53,029 nucleotides of DNA from Lacunisphaera sp. (GCA_029945855.1 JAQSDJ010000058.1:1124-54152), one strand, 5' to 3'; shown: positions 6,502 through 15,480, numbered from the stretch's first letter. Notes: generated from the sequence alone by a model not told the origin. Program-made: numbers and translations.

Positions 6502-7383
6502 TTATTCGGATAGGTTGTAGGGTGGCGTCGCGCCGTCGCGGGCGGCGACGAATTCGCCCAGGCGGCAGGCGCGGGCGAGCGCGAGGGCGGGGGATTCGCG
6601 ATGTCGGATGAAGCCGGCCAGCAGGCCCGCGAGAAAGGCGTCGCCTGCGCCCACCGTATCGCGCACCGCTACGGCCCGGCCTGGCTCCCAATGCCAGATG
6701 CCGTCGCTGAGGATTCCGGCGCCATGTTCTCCGGCGGTGATGCAGACCACGGGGCAACCGGTCTGCCGGGCGAGGGCGCGGGCGTGCGGTTCCTCGCGGC
6801 CATAGCCGGGATCGTCCTCGACGAGGCGGGCGGCCTCGGCGGAGTTTAGTTTCAGCAAGGTGGCGCGCGCGGCCAGTTCCCGCACGAGGGGCAGGTCGTC
6901 GTGCGGGGGGCGGAGGTTGACGTCGAACACCCGCAGCGCGTCGGGCGGGAGGACGGCCAGCAGGCGGGAGAGGGAGGCGCGGTTGTAGGTCGAGCGTTGG
7001 GCGAGGGAACCGAAGACCGCGGCGCGCGCCGTCACGGCGGCGCGAACGGTGTCTTCGCCGAGTGAGATCTGGTCCCAGGCGACGCTGGGGGTGATCTCGT
7101 AATGCGCGTCGCCGGAAGCTCCGAGGGTGGCGGTGACGTAGCCGGTGGGCAGGCCGAGGTGGCGGGGCAGGCCGAGGAGGTCGAGACCCCAGTGGTGCAG
7201 GCGGCGCTGCAATTCGTCGCCCAGCACATCCCGGCCGAGCGCGGAGACCAGATGCGGGCGCAGGCCGAGCTGGTGGAGGTGATAGGCGACGTTGTGCGGG
7301 GCGCCGCCGGGAAAAAGGCCGCGCGGGAGGAAATCCCAGAGAATTTCCCCGAAGCAGATGACGGTGGGGGCGGGATCAACCAT
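6502..7383 (-). CDS. PfkB-family carbohydrate kinase, probable fructokinase
   Basis: This 293-residue protein starts with the ribokinase-fold strand TVICFGEILWDFLP, has the GGAPHNVAYHL substrate-side motif and ends with the family anion-hole/catalytic motif DTVGAGDAF. The Asp of GAGD is the catalytic base. The FGEILWD and GGAP motifs favour fructokinase over ribokinase. It is the last gene of the disaccharide operon. Its ATG (7383) lies a few bases before the stop of the upstream fusion gene (7378-7376), so translation is probably coupled. In context it would phosphorylate fructose released by hydrolysis of the disaccharide. Confidence 0.86.
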   Translation of the reverse strand: MVDPAPTVICFGEILWDFLPRGLFPGGAPHNVAYHLHQLGLRPHLVSALGRDVLGDELQRRLHHWGLDLLGLPRHLGLPTGYVTATLGASGDAHYEITPSVAWDQISLGEDTVRAAVTARAAVFGSLAQRSTYNRASLSRLLAVLPPDALRVFDVNLRPPHDDLPLVRELAARATLLKLNSAEAARLVEDDPGYGREEPHARALARQTGCPVVCITAGEHGAGILSDGIWHWEPGRAVAVRDTVGAGDAFLAGLLAGFIRHRESPALALARACRLGEFVAARDGATPPYNLSE

Positions 7384-9475
7384 CGCGCAGGCTGGCGGGA
7401 TCGGCCTCGAGCTCGTGGCAGGCGCGGAGGAAGGACGCGGCGCTCCACGCCTGGAAGGCCTTGCCCATGGGCTGGCCGGTGCGGCCGTGGGCCCACTCGT
7501 TGAACTCCCACTCGTGGTCGCGGCCGAGCTTGTTCAGCTCGGCGAGGCGGACGAGTTCGCGGCAGGCGACCTCGTGGAAACCGAGGCGGTGGATGAAGCG
7601 CACCCACATGCCGCCGATGAAGGGCCAGATGCCGCCGTTGTGGTAGTGGTGCGGCAGGTTGAGGAGGTTCACCGTGTAATAGGCGCGCCAGTCGGGGTCG
7701 CCGGCCTGCACGACGGGATAGAGGTTGGTGACGGGCCAGGGCTGGTTGACGCCGACGCCCCACATGAAGCGGAAGGCGATGCGCGCGCGGTCCACGTCGA
7801 GCACGTTCATGAGGAAGGCGAGGATGTTGCCATAGGTGTCGCAGCGCCAGTTGAAGGCGAAAGGCGTGATCTCGGCCAGCAGATATTGGGTGTCACCGAG
7901 GCCGCTCTGGCGGTCGGCGAAGCGGTTGGCGCGCGGGCCGTTGGCGTCGGGCGCGGTCGTCGGCCAGAAGACGTCGAGGATGCGGCTGCGGATCTTCTGC
8001 GACCAGCGGAGGTAATCGGCGGCGCGGTCAAACTGGCCCATGAGCTCGAGGATGCGGCCGTAGCAGACGTTGGCGCGGAACCAGAGGACCTCGTCGTAAA
8101 GGACGTTGTAGCTGCGGCCGAAGAGGTCGGTCCAGTCGCCGGCCTCGGGGATCTCGAGCAGGCCGTCGTTGTTGGAATCCTGCGCGCTGAGCCAGTTCAT
8201 GATCGTCTGGAGGCGGCCGGCGTGGCGGTAAAGGAGGGAGTGGTCGCCGGTGATGTTGGCGTGGTTGTAGAGGGCGTTGATGACCCAGAGACCGCTGTCG
8301 ATGGAGGCGATGCTGCCGACGCCGGAGTAGTCGGGCTGGCCGTCGTCGATGCGGACGTTGGCGGGGATCTGGCCGTTGGGGGTGGTGGCGTTGAGGAGCG
8401 TCTCGAGGGTGGCGATCTGGGCGGCACGGATGTCGTCGTCGGCGATGTGCAGCGTGTTGGAGACGGTGATGGCGCCGTCGCGGGCCCAGACGCTGCGGTA
8501 GTTGGCGTCGGTGCCGGTGACGGTGTTGTGCGCGAGCGAGCAGGCGGAGAAGCCGAGGGGGGTGATGTTGCGGCGCAGGGCGACGAGGGCCTGCTCGTAG
8601 GCGGTGGCGAGGAAGGCGCGCTCCTTTTCGGTGAGCGAGCCGAGCTTGGTGCCGGTGAAGAGCAGGCGGAAGCCCGGGTCCATGTCGGTGCGCTTGAGAC
8701 GGGTCTTCTCCTTGGTGGGCAGGACGCAGATGACGCCGTAGTGGCAGAGGCCCTCGAGCACGCCGTCGGCGAGGATCGAGCGCGGGCTGAAGGTCGGGAC
8801 GTCGACCGTGGCCTCGAAGAGCTCGGGCAGGGCGTTTTCCACGATGATGCCGCGGACCCCGGGCAGGCGGAACATGGAGGCGTCGTTGCCGGTGTCGCCG
8901 GCGACGAGGACGGTGTCGAGCGGCACGCCGAGACGGGTGCAAAGCCAGGCGAGGGCGCCGCCCTTGGTGGCGTGGCGCGGGAGCACGTCGAGGTCGCGGG
9001 CGCTGGAATAGACGAGCATCACGTCGAGGCCGGCGTCGGCGAAATGATGCCGGAGCTCGTGGATGGCCGCGGGCGAGGCCCGGTCGAGGAACCAGCTCGA
9101 CTTGAAGTCGTGCTGGAACTCGGGCGGCTGCGGGCGCACGCCCGGGTAGCGGCCGGCGATCACGCGCACGCGGGCGAGGTCCCAGCCGTCGGCGAGGTGG
9201 GTGTTCAGCTCGTCGAGCAACCGGCCGGCGCGCACGTCGAAGATCTGCGTCCCGACGCCGCCGATGTAATAGTCGGCCTCGGGCAGCGTGCCGTTCTCGA
9301 CAAACCGCCGGAGATCGGGGACGAGCCGGCCGGTGTTGTAGACGAGCAGCGGACGGGCCTCGGGCGACAGGGCGGTCCAGGCCTCCTTGAAGCGTTGCGA
9401 CGCCTCGGGATTGCCCAGCAACGTGCCGTCGAGGTCGGTGCTGAACAGGCGGATGGAAGCGGGGGGCGGGTTCAT
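7376..9475 (-). CDS. Sugar-phosphate phosphatase fused to an (alpha/alpha)6 glycosidase
   Basis: A 699-residue two-domain protein. Residues 1 to about 245 form a HAD phosphatase of the sucrose-phosphate-phosphatase type: nucleophile motif FSTDLDGTLL (Asp14, Asp16), Lys171 and GDTGND (193-198). Residues from about 260 resemble amylo-1,6-glucosidase or GH100 invertase-type six-hairpin barrels, with SVWARDGA, GDWTDLFGRSYNVL, GIWPFIGGMW and EFNEWAHGR. The first half would dephosphorylate the phosphorylated disaccharide made by the upstream synthase; the second may hydrolyse a related glycoside. The start is 3 bases after the stop of the universal stress gene. The substrate of the second half is not certain. 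Confidence 0.85.
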   Translation of the reverse strand: MNPPPASIRLFSTDLDGTLLGNPEASQRFKEAWTALSPEARPLLVYNTGRLVPDLRRFVENGTLPEADYYIGGVGTQIFDVRAGRLLDELNTHLADGWDLARVRVIAGRYPGVRPQPPEFQHDFKSSWFLDRASPAAIHELRHHFADAGLDVMLVYSSARDLDVLPRHATKGGALAWLCTRLGVPLDTVLVAGDTGNDASMFRLPGVRGIIVENALPELFEATVDVPTFSPRSILADGVLEGLCHYGVICVLPTKEKTRLKRTDMDPGFRLLFTGTKLGSLTEKERAFLATAYEQALVALRRNITPLGFSACSLAHNTVTGTDANYRSVWARDGAITVSNTLHIADDDIRAAQIATLETLLNATTPNGQIPANVRIDDGQPDYSGVGSIASIDSGLWVINALYNHANITGDHSLLYRHAGRLQTIMNWLSAQDSNNDGLLEIPEAGDWTDLFGRSYNVLYDEVLWFRANVCYGRILELMGQFDRAADYLRWSQKIRSRILDVFWPTTAPDANGPRANRFADRQSGLGDTQYLLAEITPFAFNWRCDTYGNILAFLMNVLDVDRARIAFRFMWGVGVNQPWPVTNLYPVVQAGDPDWRAYYTVNLLNLPHHYHNGGIWPFIGGMWVRFIHRLGFHEVACRELVRLAELNKLGRDHEWEFNEWAHGRTGQPMGKAFQAWSAASFLRACHELEADPASLRDG

Positions 9476-9478
9476 GGC

Positions 9479-9952
9479 TTATTGCCGGCGGACGGACAAC
9501 ACCGGGCAGACAGACTGGCGCATGATGGTTTCGGCCGTGCTGCCGACGAGCACGCGCTTGAGTCCAGAGAGGCCCTTGGTGGTGAGGACGATGAGGTCGA
9601 TGTTGTTCTGGGCGGCGAGGGCGAGGATCTCTTCGGCCGGCTTGCCCACGAGGACAGCGTTGCCCGCCCGCAGACGCGGGGGCAGTTGGCCGGACATCTC
9701 GCCCAGCCGCTTGATGGCCGCCTGCTTGAGGCGCGGCAGGTTGGCGAGGTCTGCCTTGGCCGGCGTGGACAGGACGTGGACGAGGTGGATCTTGGCCGAG
9801 AACTTCTGGGCGATCGGCACGGCGTAGCGGAGGGCCTGGCGGGATTTGCCGGAGAAATCCAGCGGCACCAGGAGGTTGATCAGGCGCGGGTAGGAGGCCT
9901 TGACGCGGCCCATGACCGTGCGCGGGGTCTTTTCAGCAGAATTAGTCTTCAT
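9479..9952 (-). CDS. Universal stress protein (UspA family)
   Basis: A 157-residue single Usp domain: NLLVPLDFSGKSRQAL at the N terminus and TTKGLSGLKRVLVGSTAE near the C terminus. The latter matches the nucleotide loop except that the first glycine of G-2x-G-9x-G(S/T) is Thr. I chose ATG 9952; the frame extends to 10021, but that would overlap the upstream synthase. It sits between the synthase (34-base gap) and the fusion gene (3-base gap), tying the disaccharide pathway to stress physiology. Confidence 0.85.
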   Translation of the reverse strand: MKTNSAEKTPRTVMGRVKASYPRLINLLVPLDFSGKSRQALRYAVPIAQKFSAKIHLVHVLSTPAKADLANLPRLKQAAIKRLGEMSGQLPPRLRAGNAVLVGKPAEEILALAAQNNIDLIVLTTKGLSGLKRVLVGSTAETIMRQSVCPVLSVRRQ

Positions 9953-9986
9953 GGTGGATCGGAGGTTGCGGTTGGTAAGATGGGAC

Positions 9987-11324
9987 TCAGTCGCCGTCGT
10001 TCCAAGGCTCGTCCCACTCATTGTCGGTGAAGGCGAGGGCGGTGGCGCGTTCCTCGATCAGGCTCGTCAGCTGTTGGGCGATGCCGGTCCAGGTGAAGAG
10101 GCTGCGGGCCTTGTGCGCGCCCATGCGGGCGAGGCGGGCGGAGAGCCGCGGATGGCGCAGCACCTTGACGATGGAGATGCCGAGGTCCTCCTTGTCGAAG
10201 GAGTCGGCGTAGAGCGCGTGCCGGCCGAAGGTGACGGCGCGGAACAGGCCGCCGTGGGTCGTGATGACGGTGGGCGTGCCGCAGGCCATGGCCTCGATGG
10301 CGGTCATGCCGAAGGGTTCGTAGCGGCTGCTGAGCACGAAGACGTCGGCCGCGCGGTAATGGTCGGCGAGGTCGGCGTCGGCCACGAAGCCGCTGAACTG
10401 CACGCGGTCGGCGAGGCCGAGGGCCGCGGCCTGGGCCTTGAGTTCATCCAGGATCTTTTGCTCAGCGGGGTTGAGCTCGGTGCCGCCGACGGCGAGGTGC
10501 AGGCGGGCGTCGGGGATGCGTGGGGCGACGATGGAAAAGGCGTCGATCAGGAGGTCGTAGCCTTTGTTGCGGGCCAGCCGGCCGATGGCCAGCACGACCT
10601 TGCCCTCGTAGCCGAGGCGTTGGCGGGTGGCGTTGCGCGAGGCGCCGCCGACCGGGAAGAACCGGTTGTCGTCGTAGCCCGGCGGGATCATCGCCACCTG
10701 TTCGGCGGGCGCGCCATAGTCCCTCACGATCATGTCCACCTGGTCCGGCGTGGTGGCGATGATCTCCGCGCAGGTGCGAAAGAGCAGCGTCTCCTCGTTG
10801 ATGCGCTGGGTGAAGTTGTATTTCCTCTCGAATTTCGCGGCGTCATCCGGAAAATCACGCTCCATGAGCTGCTTTTTCCAGAGGCCGAGGGAGTGCGGGG
10901 TGTGGACGTGCGGCACGTTGAGCGCCTCGGTGAGGCGTTGGGTGGCGACCCCGGCGTCCCAATAGTGGCTGTTGAAGAACTGGTATTGGAGCCGGTGCTT
11001 CTGGATGAAGCGCAGCGCGTGCTCGGACCATTCGCCGAGGTGGCGGACGAGGTATTCCTTGTCGAGGAAGTTGCGGCCGCCACACGGGACGCGGAGGACG
11101 CGCACGCGGTCGTTGACGAGGTCGATCTCGGGCTGGTCCTCGAAGCGCCGGGTCCAGATGTCGACCTCGAAGCCGAGTTGGGCGAGTTTCTTGGCCAGTT
11201 CGAGCACATACACGACCTGACCGCCGGTGTCGGCCGCCCCGAGCGGGGGTTCGGCGGCGACGTAGCCGTGGGTGGAGACCATGCCGATGCGCGGGAGCGC
11301 AGACTCAGGATTCAATCCATGCAT
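9987..11324 (-). CDS. GT-B glycosyltransferase, mannosylfructose- or sucrose-phosphate synthase-like
   Basis: A 445-residue GT4-type enzyme. Near the N terminus it has PRIGMVSTHGYVAAEPPLG and DTGGQVVYVLELAKKL; near the C terminus RLARNKGYD and the E-x7-E signature in SRYEPFGMTAIEAM. As I remember it, these stretches are closer to the mannosylfructose-phosphate synthase (MfpsA) branch than to ordinary glycosyltransferases. The reaction would be transfer of a hexose from an NDP-sugar to fructose 6-phosphate. It is the first gene of the operon. I chose ATG 11324; the longer frame to 11504 adds a low-complexity, unconserved-looking extension. Donor sugar is undecided. Confidence 0.82.
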   Translation of the reverse strand: MHGLNPESALPRIGMVSTHGYVAAEPPLGAADTGGQVVYVLELAKKLAQLGFEVDIWTRRFEDQPEIDLVNDRVRVLRVPCGGRNFLDKEYLVRHLGEWSEHALRFIQKHRLQYQFFNSHYWDAGVATQRLTEALNVPHVHTPHSLGLWKKQLMERDFPDDAAKFERKYNFTQRINEETLLFRTCAEIIATTPDQVDMIVRDYGAPAEQVAMIPPGYDDNRFFPVGGASRNATRQRLGYEGKVVLAIGRLARNKGYDLLIDAFSIVAPRIPDARLHLAVGGTELNPAEQKILDELKAQAAALGLADRVQFSGFVADADLADHYRAADVFVLSSRYEPFGMTAIEAMACGTPTVITTHGGLFRAVTFGRHALYADSFDKEDLGISIVKVLRHPRLSARLARMGAHKARSLFTWTGIAQQLTSLIEERATALAFTDNEWDEPWNDGD

Positions 11325-11657
11325 AACACTGTTGGGTTTTGCCTCCGCGAGCTGAGTCGCAAGCGGGAGCAGGTGGGCGTTGACGCGGCCGTGACCGCGG
11401 GCCCCGGAGAGTCCGGAGCGATGACGCCGCTCACTTATCCGATGACGGGTGCACTGATAGAAACACGGGACGGCGAAAGGTGAGCGACCCCAAGGAGACG
11501 ACACACCCGCAGCCGGGCTATGCCAAGGATTTTTTCCTTTTTCCGGAAAAAAATCACGCCAGTCCCGGCGGCCGGGTTTTCGACAACGGGCCGAGGATGT
11601 CTCAATCTGAATCGGAAAACGCGGCGAGATCGCCGCGGCTCCCGCCGGCGGGCCGGC
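11325..11657. other. Gap upstream of the disaccharide operon
   Basis: No gene is supported in these 333 bases. The region should contain the operon promoter. Two stem-loops are visible: GATTTTTTCC ... GGAAAAAAATC (about 11529-11557) and GCGGCGA-ga-TCGCCGC (about 11622-11637). The latter lies just after the stop of the next minus-strand gene and may end its transcript. No clear -35/-10 pair stands out. Confidence 0.4.
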
Positions 11658-12143
11658 TTACGCCCCGTCGAGCTTCCGGCGCTTGTCGACCTTCTCGGTC
11701 TTGAACTCATCCTTCGGGAGGACGTTGTCGGTGACGACGACGGCGACGGGCAGCTTGGTCTTCACCCAGAGCTCGGCCTCGCGGAAATATTTGGCGCTGC
11801 CGCTCTCGAGGGCCTCGCCGACGGACTTCACCGGCAGCATGCGGCCTTTCTTCGAGGCGTTGAAATCGTAGGCGCCCTTGAAGATCCGGTCGGTGGTGGA
11901 GTAGGGGCTGGCGTTCTCGGCGATTTGCACGACCCAGCCGGTGAGATCCTTTTGCGGGAGCTTGCCCTCCATGTCGGAGAGCACGATGACGAACTGCTTC
12001 TTGGGCGCGGGCGGCTTGATGTCCTCGTCCGCGGCGGGCGAGGTGATCTCGTTCATTTCCTCGACGATCTCGCGGAGGATGGAAGGATCCAGTTTGTGTT
12101 TCTTGAGGATCTCGGCGACCTGACTGACTTCGATTTTGGCCAT
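11658..12143 (-). CDS. Conserved-looking cytosolic protein of unknown function
   Basis: The 161-residue product begins MAKIEVSQVAEILKKHKLD, then an acidic/proline linker (SPAADEDIKPPAPKK), then an alpha/beta part (QFVIVLSDMEGKL, GWVVQIAENASPYST, PVAVVVTDNVLP) and a basic C terminus. No signal peptide or membrane segment. I recognise no named family. The ATG at 12143 gives a natural N terminus; upstream extension to 12191 enters the divergent promoter space. It faces away from the Tat-oxidoreductase gene. Confidence 0.65.
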   Translation of the reverse strand: MAKIEVSQVAEILKKHKLDPSILREIVEEMNEITSPAADEDIKPPAPKKQFVIVLSDMEGKLPQKDLTGWVVQIAENASPYSTTDRIFKGAYDFNASKKGRMLPVKSVGEALESGSAKYFREAELWVKTKLPVAVVVTDNVLPKDEFKTEKVDKRRKLDGA

Positions 12144-12300
12144 GGGAAAATTTGGAGGGTCACGGATTACACGCCTGCCTCCGGATGACAAAGGAAATGT
12201 TTGGGCGGAAATCAGGTTTGCGTGCCGGCAGCGGGCTCCTAACCCTGACCAACAGCGTGACCGGCCCGTCCGCCGGCCCCAGCCCCAGTCTCATCTCCCC

Positions 12301-13641
12301 ATGAAAAACGCGATATCCCGCCGCTCGTTCCTTCATTCCGCCGGCCTGGCTTCGGTAGCCGCCGTGGCCTTTCCCGCGATCCTGCGCTCGCAGACAGCGG
12401 GCGGAGCGTCGCCCAACAACCGCCTCAATGTCGCCTGCTTCGGCGTCGGCGGGCGCGGCGCGGCGGCCGTGGACGGACTCAAGGGCGAGAACTTCGTCGC
12501 CTTCTGCGATGTCGACGACGCGCGGGCGGCGAAGACCTACGCCACGTATCCCGACGTGCCCCATGCGCGGGATTACCGGCGGGTGCTGGACAAATACGCG
12601 AACCAGATCGACGCGGTCACCATCTCGACGCCGGACCACATGCATTATCCGATCGCGCTGGCGGCCCTCCAGCTCGGCAAGCACGTCTTTGTCGAGAAGC
12701 CGATGACCCACACGATCTGGGAGGCGCGCCAGCTCGCCCGGCTGGCGGAGGAGAAGAAGGTGGCGACGATCATGGGCAACCAGGGCCATGCCAACGAAGG
12801 CCCGCGCATCCTCAAGGAATGGCTCGACGCCGGCGTGCTCGGCGAGGTGCGCGAGCTGCACAGCTGGACGGACCGCCCGATCTGGCCGCAGGGGGTCGAG
12901 GCGCCCGACCACAGCAAGATGATCCCGGTCGTGCCGGACACCCTCGACTGGAATCTCTGGCTCGGGGTCGCCGCGGACCGGCCCTTCGACCCGGCCTATG
13001 TGCCGTTCAACTGGCGCGGGTTTTGGGATTTCGGCACCGGCGCGCTGGGCGACATGGGCTGCCACATCTTTGACGGCGCGTTCTGGGCGCTCGGGCTCGA
13101 CGCCCCGACGCGCATCGAGGCCATCAGCGGGCGGGCCAACGCGCTGAGCGCCCCCACCTCGTCGATGATCACCTACCACTTCGCTGCAAAGGGCGCGCGC
13201 CCGGCGATCAAGTGGACCTGGTATGATGGCGGCCTGCAGCCGCAGCTGCCCCCGGGCTGGGAAGAAGGCCGCAAGTTCCCCATCAACGGCACGCTTTTGG
13301 TCGGCAACAAGGCCACGGTGCTCACGAGCACCTACTATGAGAGCGTGCGCATCATACCGGAGATCCAGATGAAGGCCCTCGGGCCGACGCTGCCGGCCAA
13401 GACCCTGCCGCGGGTGGAAGGCGGGCATTTCGCGGAATGGATCCGCGCCTGCAAGGGCGGCCCGGCTGCCGGGTCGAATTTCCAATACGCGGCGAAACTC
13501 ACCGAGCTGTGCCTGCTGAGCAACATCGCGGTTCGCAGCCGCCAGCCGATCGAGTGGGACGCCGCGGCGATGAAGGTCACCAACCTGCCGGCGGCCAACC
13601 AGTTCGTCACGAAGGAATATCGCGCCGGCTTCGGGGTCTGA
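12301..13641 (+). CDS. Tat-exported Gfo/Idh/MocA-family oxidoreductase
   Basis: A 446-residue protein with a twin-arginine signal (SRRSFLHSAGLASVAAV) and then the Rossmann domain: LNVACFGVGGRGAAAV, FCDVDDARA, STPDHMHYPIA and the hallmark VEKPMTHT. The C-terminal beta-sheet domain follows. The family oxidises or epimerises sugars and related polyols using NAD(P), and exported members of this group are common in Verrucomicrobiota and Planctomycetota. The substrate cannot be inferred. The NUDIX gene follows after 15 bases and may share the transcript. Confidence 0.88.
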   Translation: MKNAISRRSFLHSAGLASVAAVAFPAILRSQTAGGASPNNRLNVACFGVGGRGAAAVDGLKGENFVAFCDVDDARAAKTYATYPDVPHARDYRRVLDKYANQIDAVTISTPDHMHYPIALAALQLGKHVFVEKPMTHTIWEARQLARLAEEKKVATIMGNQGHANEGPRILKEWLDAGVLGEVRELHSWTDRPIWPQGVEAPDHSKMIPVVPDTLDWNLWLGVAADRPFDPAYVPFNWRGFWDFGTGALGDMGCHIFDGAFWALGLDAPTRIEAISGRANALSAPTSSMITYHFAAKGARPAIKWTWYDGGLQPQLPPGWEEGRKFPINGTLLVGNKATVLTSTYYESVRIIPEIQMKALGPTLPAKTLPRVEGGHFAEWIRACKGGPAAGSNFQYAAKLTELCLLSNIAVRSRQPIEWDAAAMKVTNLPAANQFVTKEYRAGFGV

Positions 13642-13656
13642 TCGCCGCCTGCCCGC

Positions 13657-14190
13657 ATGGCCCAGAACCTGGACGAACTCTTCGACGTGGTGGACGAGCA
13701 GGACCGGGTGACCGGTCAGCGGCCGCGCCGCGAAGTCCACCGGCTGGGCCTGCGCCATCGCGCCGTGCACATTTTGGTGCGGAACCAAGCCGGTCAGGTT
13801 TTCCTCCAAAAGCGCTCGATGGCAAAGGACCTGTTTCCCGGCACGTGGGATTCCTCCGCCGCCGGGCATGTCGGCGCCGGCGAGGATTACGACGGCACGG
13901 CGGTGCGCGAACTGGCGGAGGAGATCGGCTGCCGGCCGGAGAAACCCTTGCAGCGTCTTTTCCGGATCGAGGCGCGGGAGGAAACGGGGCAGGAATTCGT
14001 CTGGGTCTACCGGGCGGAGTCCGAAGGACCGTTCACGCTGCAGGCTGAGGAAATTGAGAGCGGCGGATGGTTCACCGTGGCGGAGATCGACCACTGGCTG
14101 ATGGAGCGGCCGCAGGAGATCGCCCCGGCGTTTTTGTTCATCTGGCCGCGGGCGCGCGGGTGGTTTTCGACCCAGTCGAAGGCGGTTTAG
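13657..14190 (+). CDS. NUDIX hydrolase
   Basis: A 177-residue protein with a complete NUDIX box, GHVGAGEDYDGTAVRELAEE followed by IGC, which fits G-x5-E-x7-REUxEExGU. The N-terminal DELFDVVDEQDRVTG and REVHRLGLRHRAVHI resemble the isopentenyl-isomerase-like NUDIX subgroup with unknown pyrophosphate substrates. It lies directly behind the Tat oxidoreductase on the same strand. An inverted word repeat (14189-14302) follows its stop at once. Confidence 0.87.
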   Translation: MAQNLDELFDVVDEQDRVTGQRPRREVHRLGLRHRAVHILVRNQAGQVFLQKRSMAKDLFPGTWDSSAAGHVGAGEDYDGTAVRELAEEIGCRPEKPLQRLFRIEAREETGQEFVWVYRAESEGPFTLQAEEIESGGWFTVAEIDHWLMERPQEIAPAFLFIWPRARGWFSTQSKAV

Positions 14191-14302
14191 CCACAAAGAG
14201 TCACAAAAATCCGTGGGCAAATCAGGCTCTCAAGGCGCCCATAGGCGCGCGGGCCATTAGCGCAGCCCCGGGAGATAATTTTTGCGCCTTTTGTGGCCAA
14301 AA
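14189..14302. repeat. Inverted pair of reiterated words (CCACAAAG type)
   Basis: The left arm AGCCACAAAGAGTCACAAAA (14189-14208) and the right arm at 14278-14302 (its imperfect reverse complement, reading TTTTTGCGCCTTTTGTGGCC) are separated by about 69 bases. It lies between the convergent NUDIX gene and the small minus-strand gene. A transcript across it could fold into a long imperfect hairpin. Same architecture as 1944-2014, 45236-45378 and 45423-45561. Confidence 0.65.
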
Positions 14303-14324
14303 ATCCGGGAGTGTTCGCGGGGGC

Positions 14325-14567
14325 TCACTTCGGCCGCTGGCTCAGGATGAACTCGAACTGTTTTTGGGAAAAGAGCCGGCGCGGCACCCGGCGCTGGGCT
14401 TCGCCGATGAGCTTGTCCCAATCGGCATCGGTCGGCGGCTGCGCAAAGGGTTCCCACGAGCTGTTGTGGCCGTATTTTTTGTGCCAGGTGATGTTTTTGC
14501 CGAAAACCTCGACAAACACCTGGTGCTTCTTGCCTTCATCGTCTTTTTGCCACCAGCCGAATTCCAT
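14325..14567 (-). CDS. Small hypothetical protein
   Basis: An 80-residue product: MEFGWWQKDDEGKKHQVFVE, then a tryptophan-rich middle (ITWHKKYGHNSSWEPFAQPP) and a helical end with ADWDKLIGEAQRRVPRRL. Its aromatic content and regular start suggest a real small cytosolic protein rather than a chance frame, but I know no family. It stands alone between the NUDIX gene and a divergent exported-protein gene. Confidence 0.6.
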   Translation of the reverse strand: MEFGWWQKDDEGKKHQVFVEVFGKNITWHKKYGHNSSWEPFAQPPTDADWDKLIGEAQRRVPRRLFSQKQFEFILSQRPK

Positions 14568-14760
14568 GGGGGGAGTGTGGGACGGAGGAGTTCGACCGCA
14601 AGCAGCATAGCGCCGCGGCAGATTTGTAGGGCTGCCGCTCGTCGGCAGGCCGGGTTACGTCGGGTCAAGCGGCCCGGCGGCAAGCGCCGGCCCTGCATGA
14701 ATCACGGCGGACACTCTGGCATGGACGCACCGTCCGGGATGGGCAATAAGGCTCAGCACC

Positions 14761-15480
14761 ATGCGTCCGTTTGTCATTTGCCTCGCTCTTCTCGCCGCCG
14801 TCACGACCCAGGCCCAGCTCGGGCATGAGATCGCCCGGAAGCACGCCGCGCGGGCCGGGGAGAAGCTGGCGGCGCTGACGGCGCTGCGGGTCGAGGGCCG
14901 GACCTTCATCAACACCGAGGTGGTGCCTTTCACGCTGGTGGCGCAGCGGCCGAACCGGCTGCGGGTGGAGAGCTTCACGCCGCTGCGTCGGGTGGTGCAG
15001 GCCTACGACGGGGAACACCCGCCCTGGATCAGCCACTCCGAGGCGAAGGCCGGCCGGCCCCAGGACATGAGCGCGGGCGACGCCAAGGAATTCATGGCCA
15101 ACGCCGATTTCGACGGCCCGCTGGTCGACTTCGCGGCGAAAGGCTATTCGGTCGACTATGCCGGGGAGGAGAAGATCGACGGGCGCACCGCCTACAAGCT
15201 GCTCCTCATGAGCAAGACGGACGACATTTTTTTCCTGTGCGTCGACGCGGAGAACCACGAGGTGCTGAAGCGCACGGCCTACCGCGTGTCCGGTGAGAAG
15301 CGCACGGCGGTGGACACGTTCTTCAAGGATTTTCGCGAGGTTGGCGGCGTGCTCCAGCCGCACCGGATCGAGACCGTGGCCAACGGTCGCACGCTCTACA
15401 TCATGCTGGTCGACCGGATGGAGCCGAATCCACCGGTGATTCCGCCGGAGACGTTTGCCCGGCCGCCGGCACAACCCTGA
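14761..15480 (+). CDS. Exported DUF2092/LolA-like protein
   Basis: A 239-residue protein with a signal peptide (MRPFVICLALLAAVTTQAQ). The mature part has the order seen in DUF2092 and outer-membrane lipoprotein-sorting folds: an early KLAALTALRVEGR strand, VAQRPNRLRVES, KIDGRTAYKLLLMSK, LCVDAENHEVLKRTAYR and a final RIETVANGRTLYIM. It probably forms a half-barrel that binds a hydrophobic ligand in the periplasm; the ligand is unknown. Its last 80 bases overlap the convergent membrane-protein gene. Confidence 0.75.
   Translation: MRPFVICLALLAAVTTQAQLGHEIARKHAARAGEKLAALTALRVEGRTFINTEVVPFTLVAQRPNRLRVESFTPLRRVVQAYDGEHPPWISHSEAKAGRPQDMSAGDAKEFMANADFDGPLVDFAAKGYSVDYAGEEKIDGRTAYKLLLMSKTDDIFFLCVDAENHEVLKRTAYRVSGEKRTAVDTFFKDFREVGGVLQPHRIETVANGRTLYIMLVDRMEPNPPVIPPETFARPPAQP

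Noticed and set aside
7292-10030. A 912-codon open frame on the plus strand
   Set aside because: It lies antisense to the fusion, universal stress and fructokinase genes, which have clear motifs. Its Gly/Glu/Ala/Val-rich, motif-free sequence is typical of antisense frames in GC-rich coding DNA.
12160-14220. A 686-codon open frame on the minus strand
   Set aside because: It is antisense to the Tat oxidoreductase and NUDIX genes, both with complete family motifs, and its own translation shows no domain.
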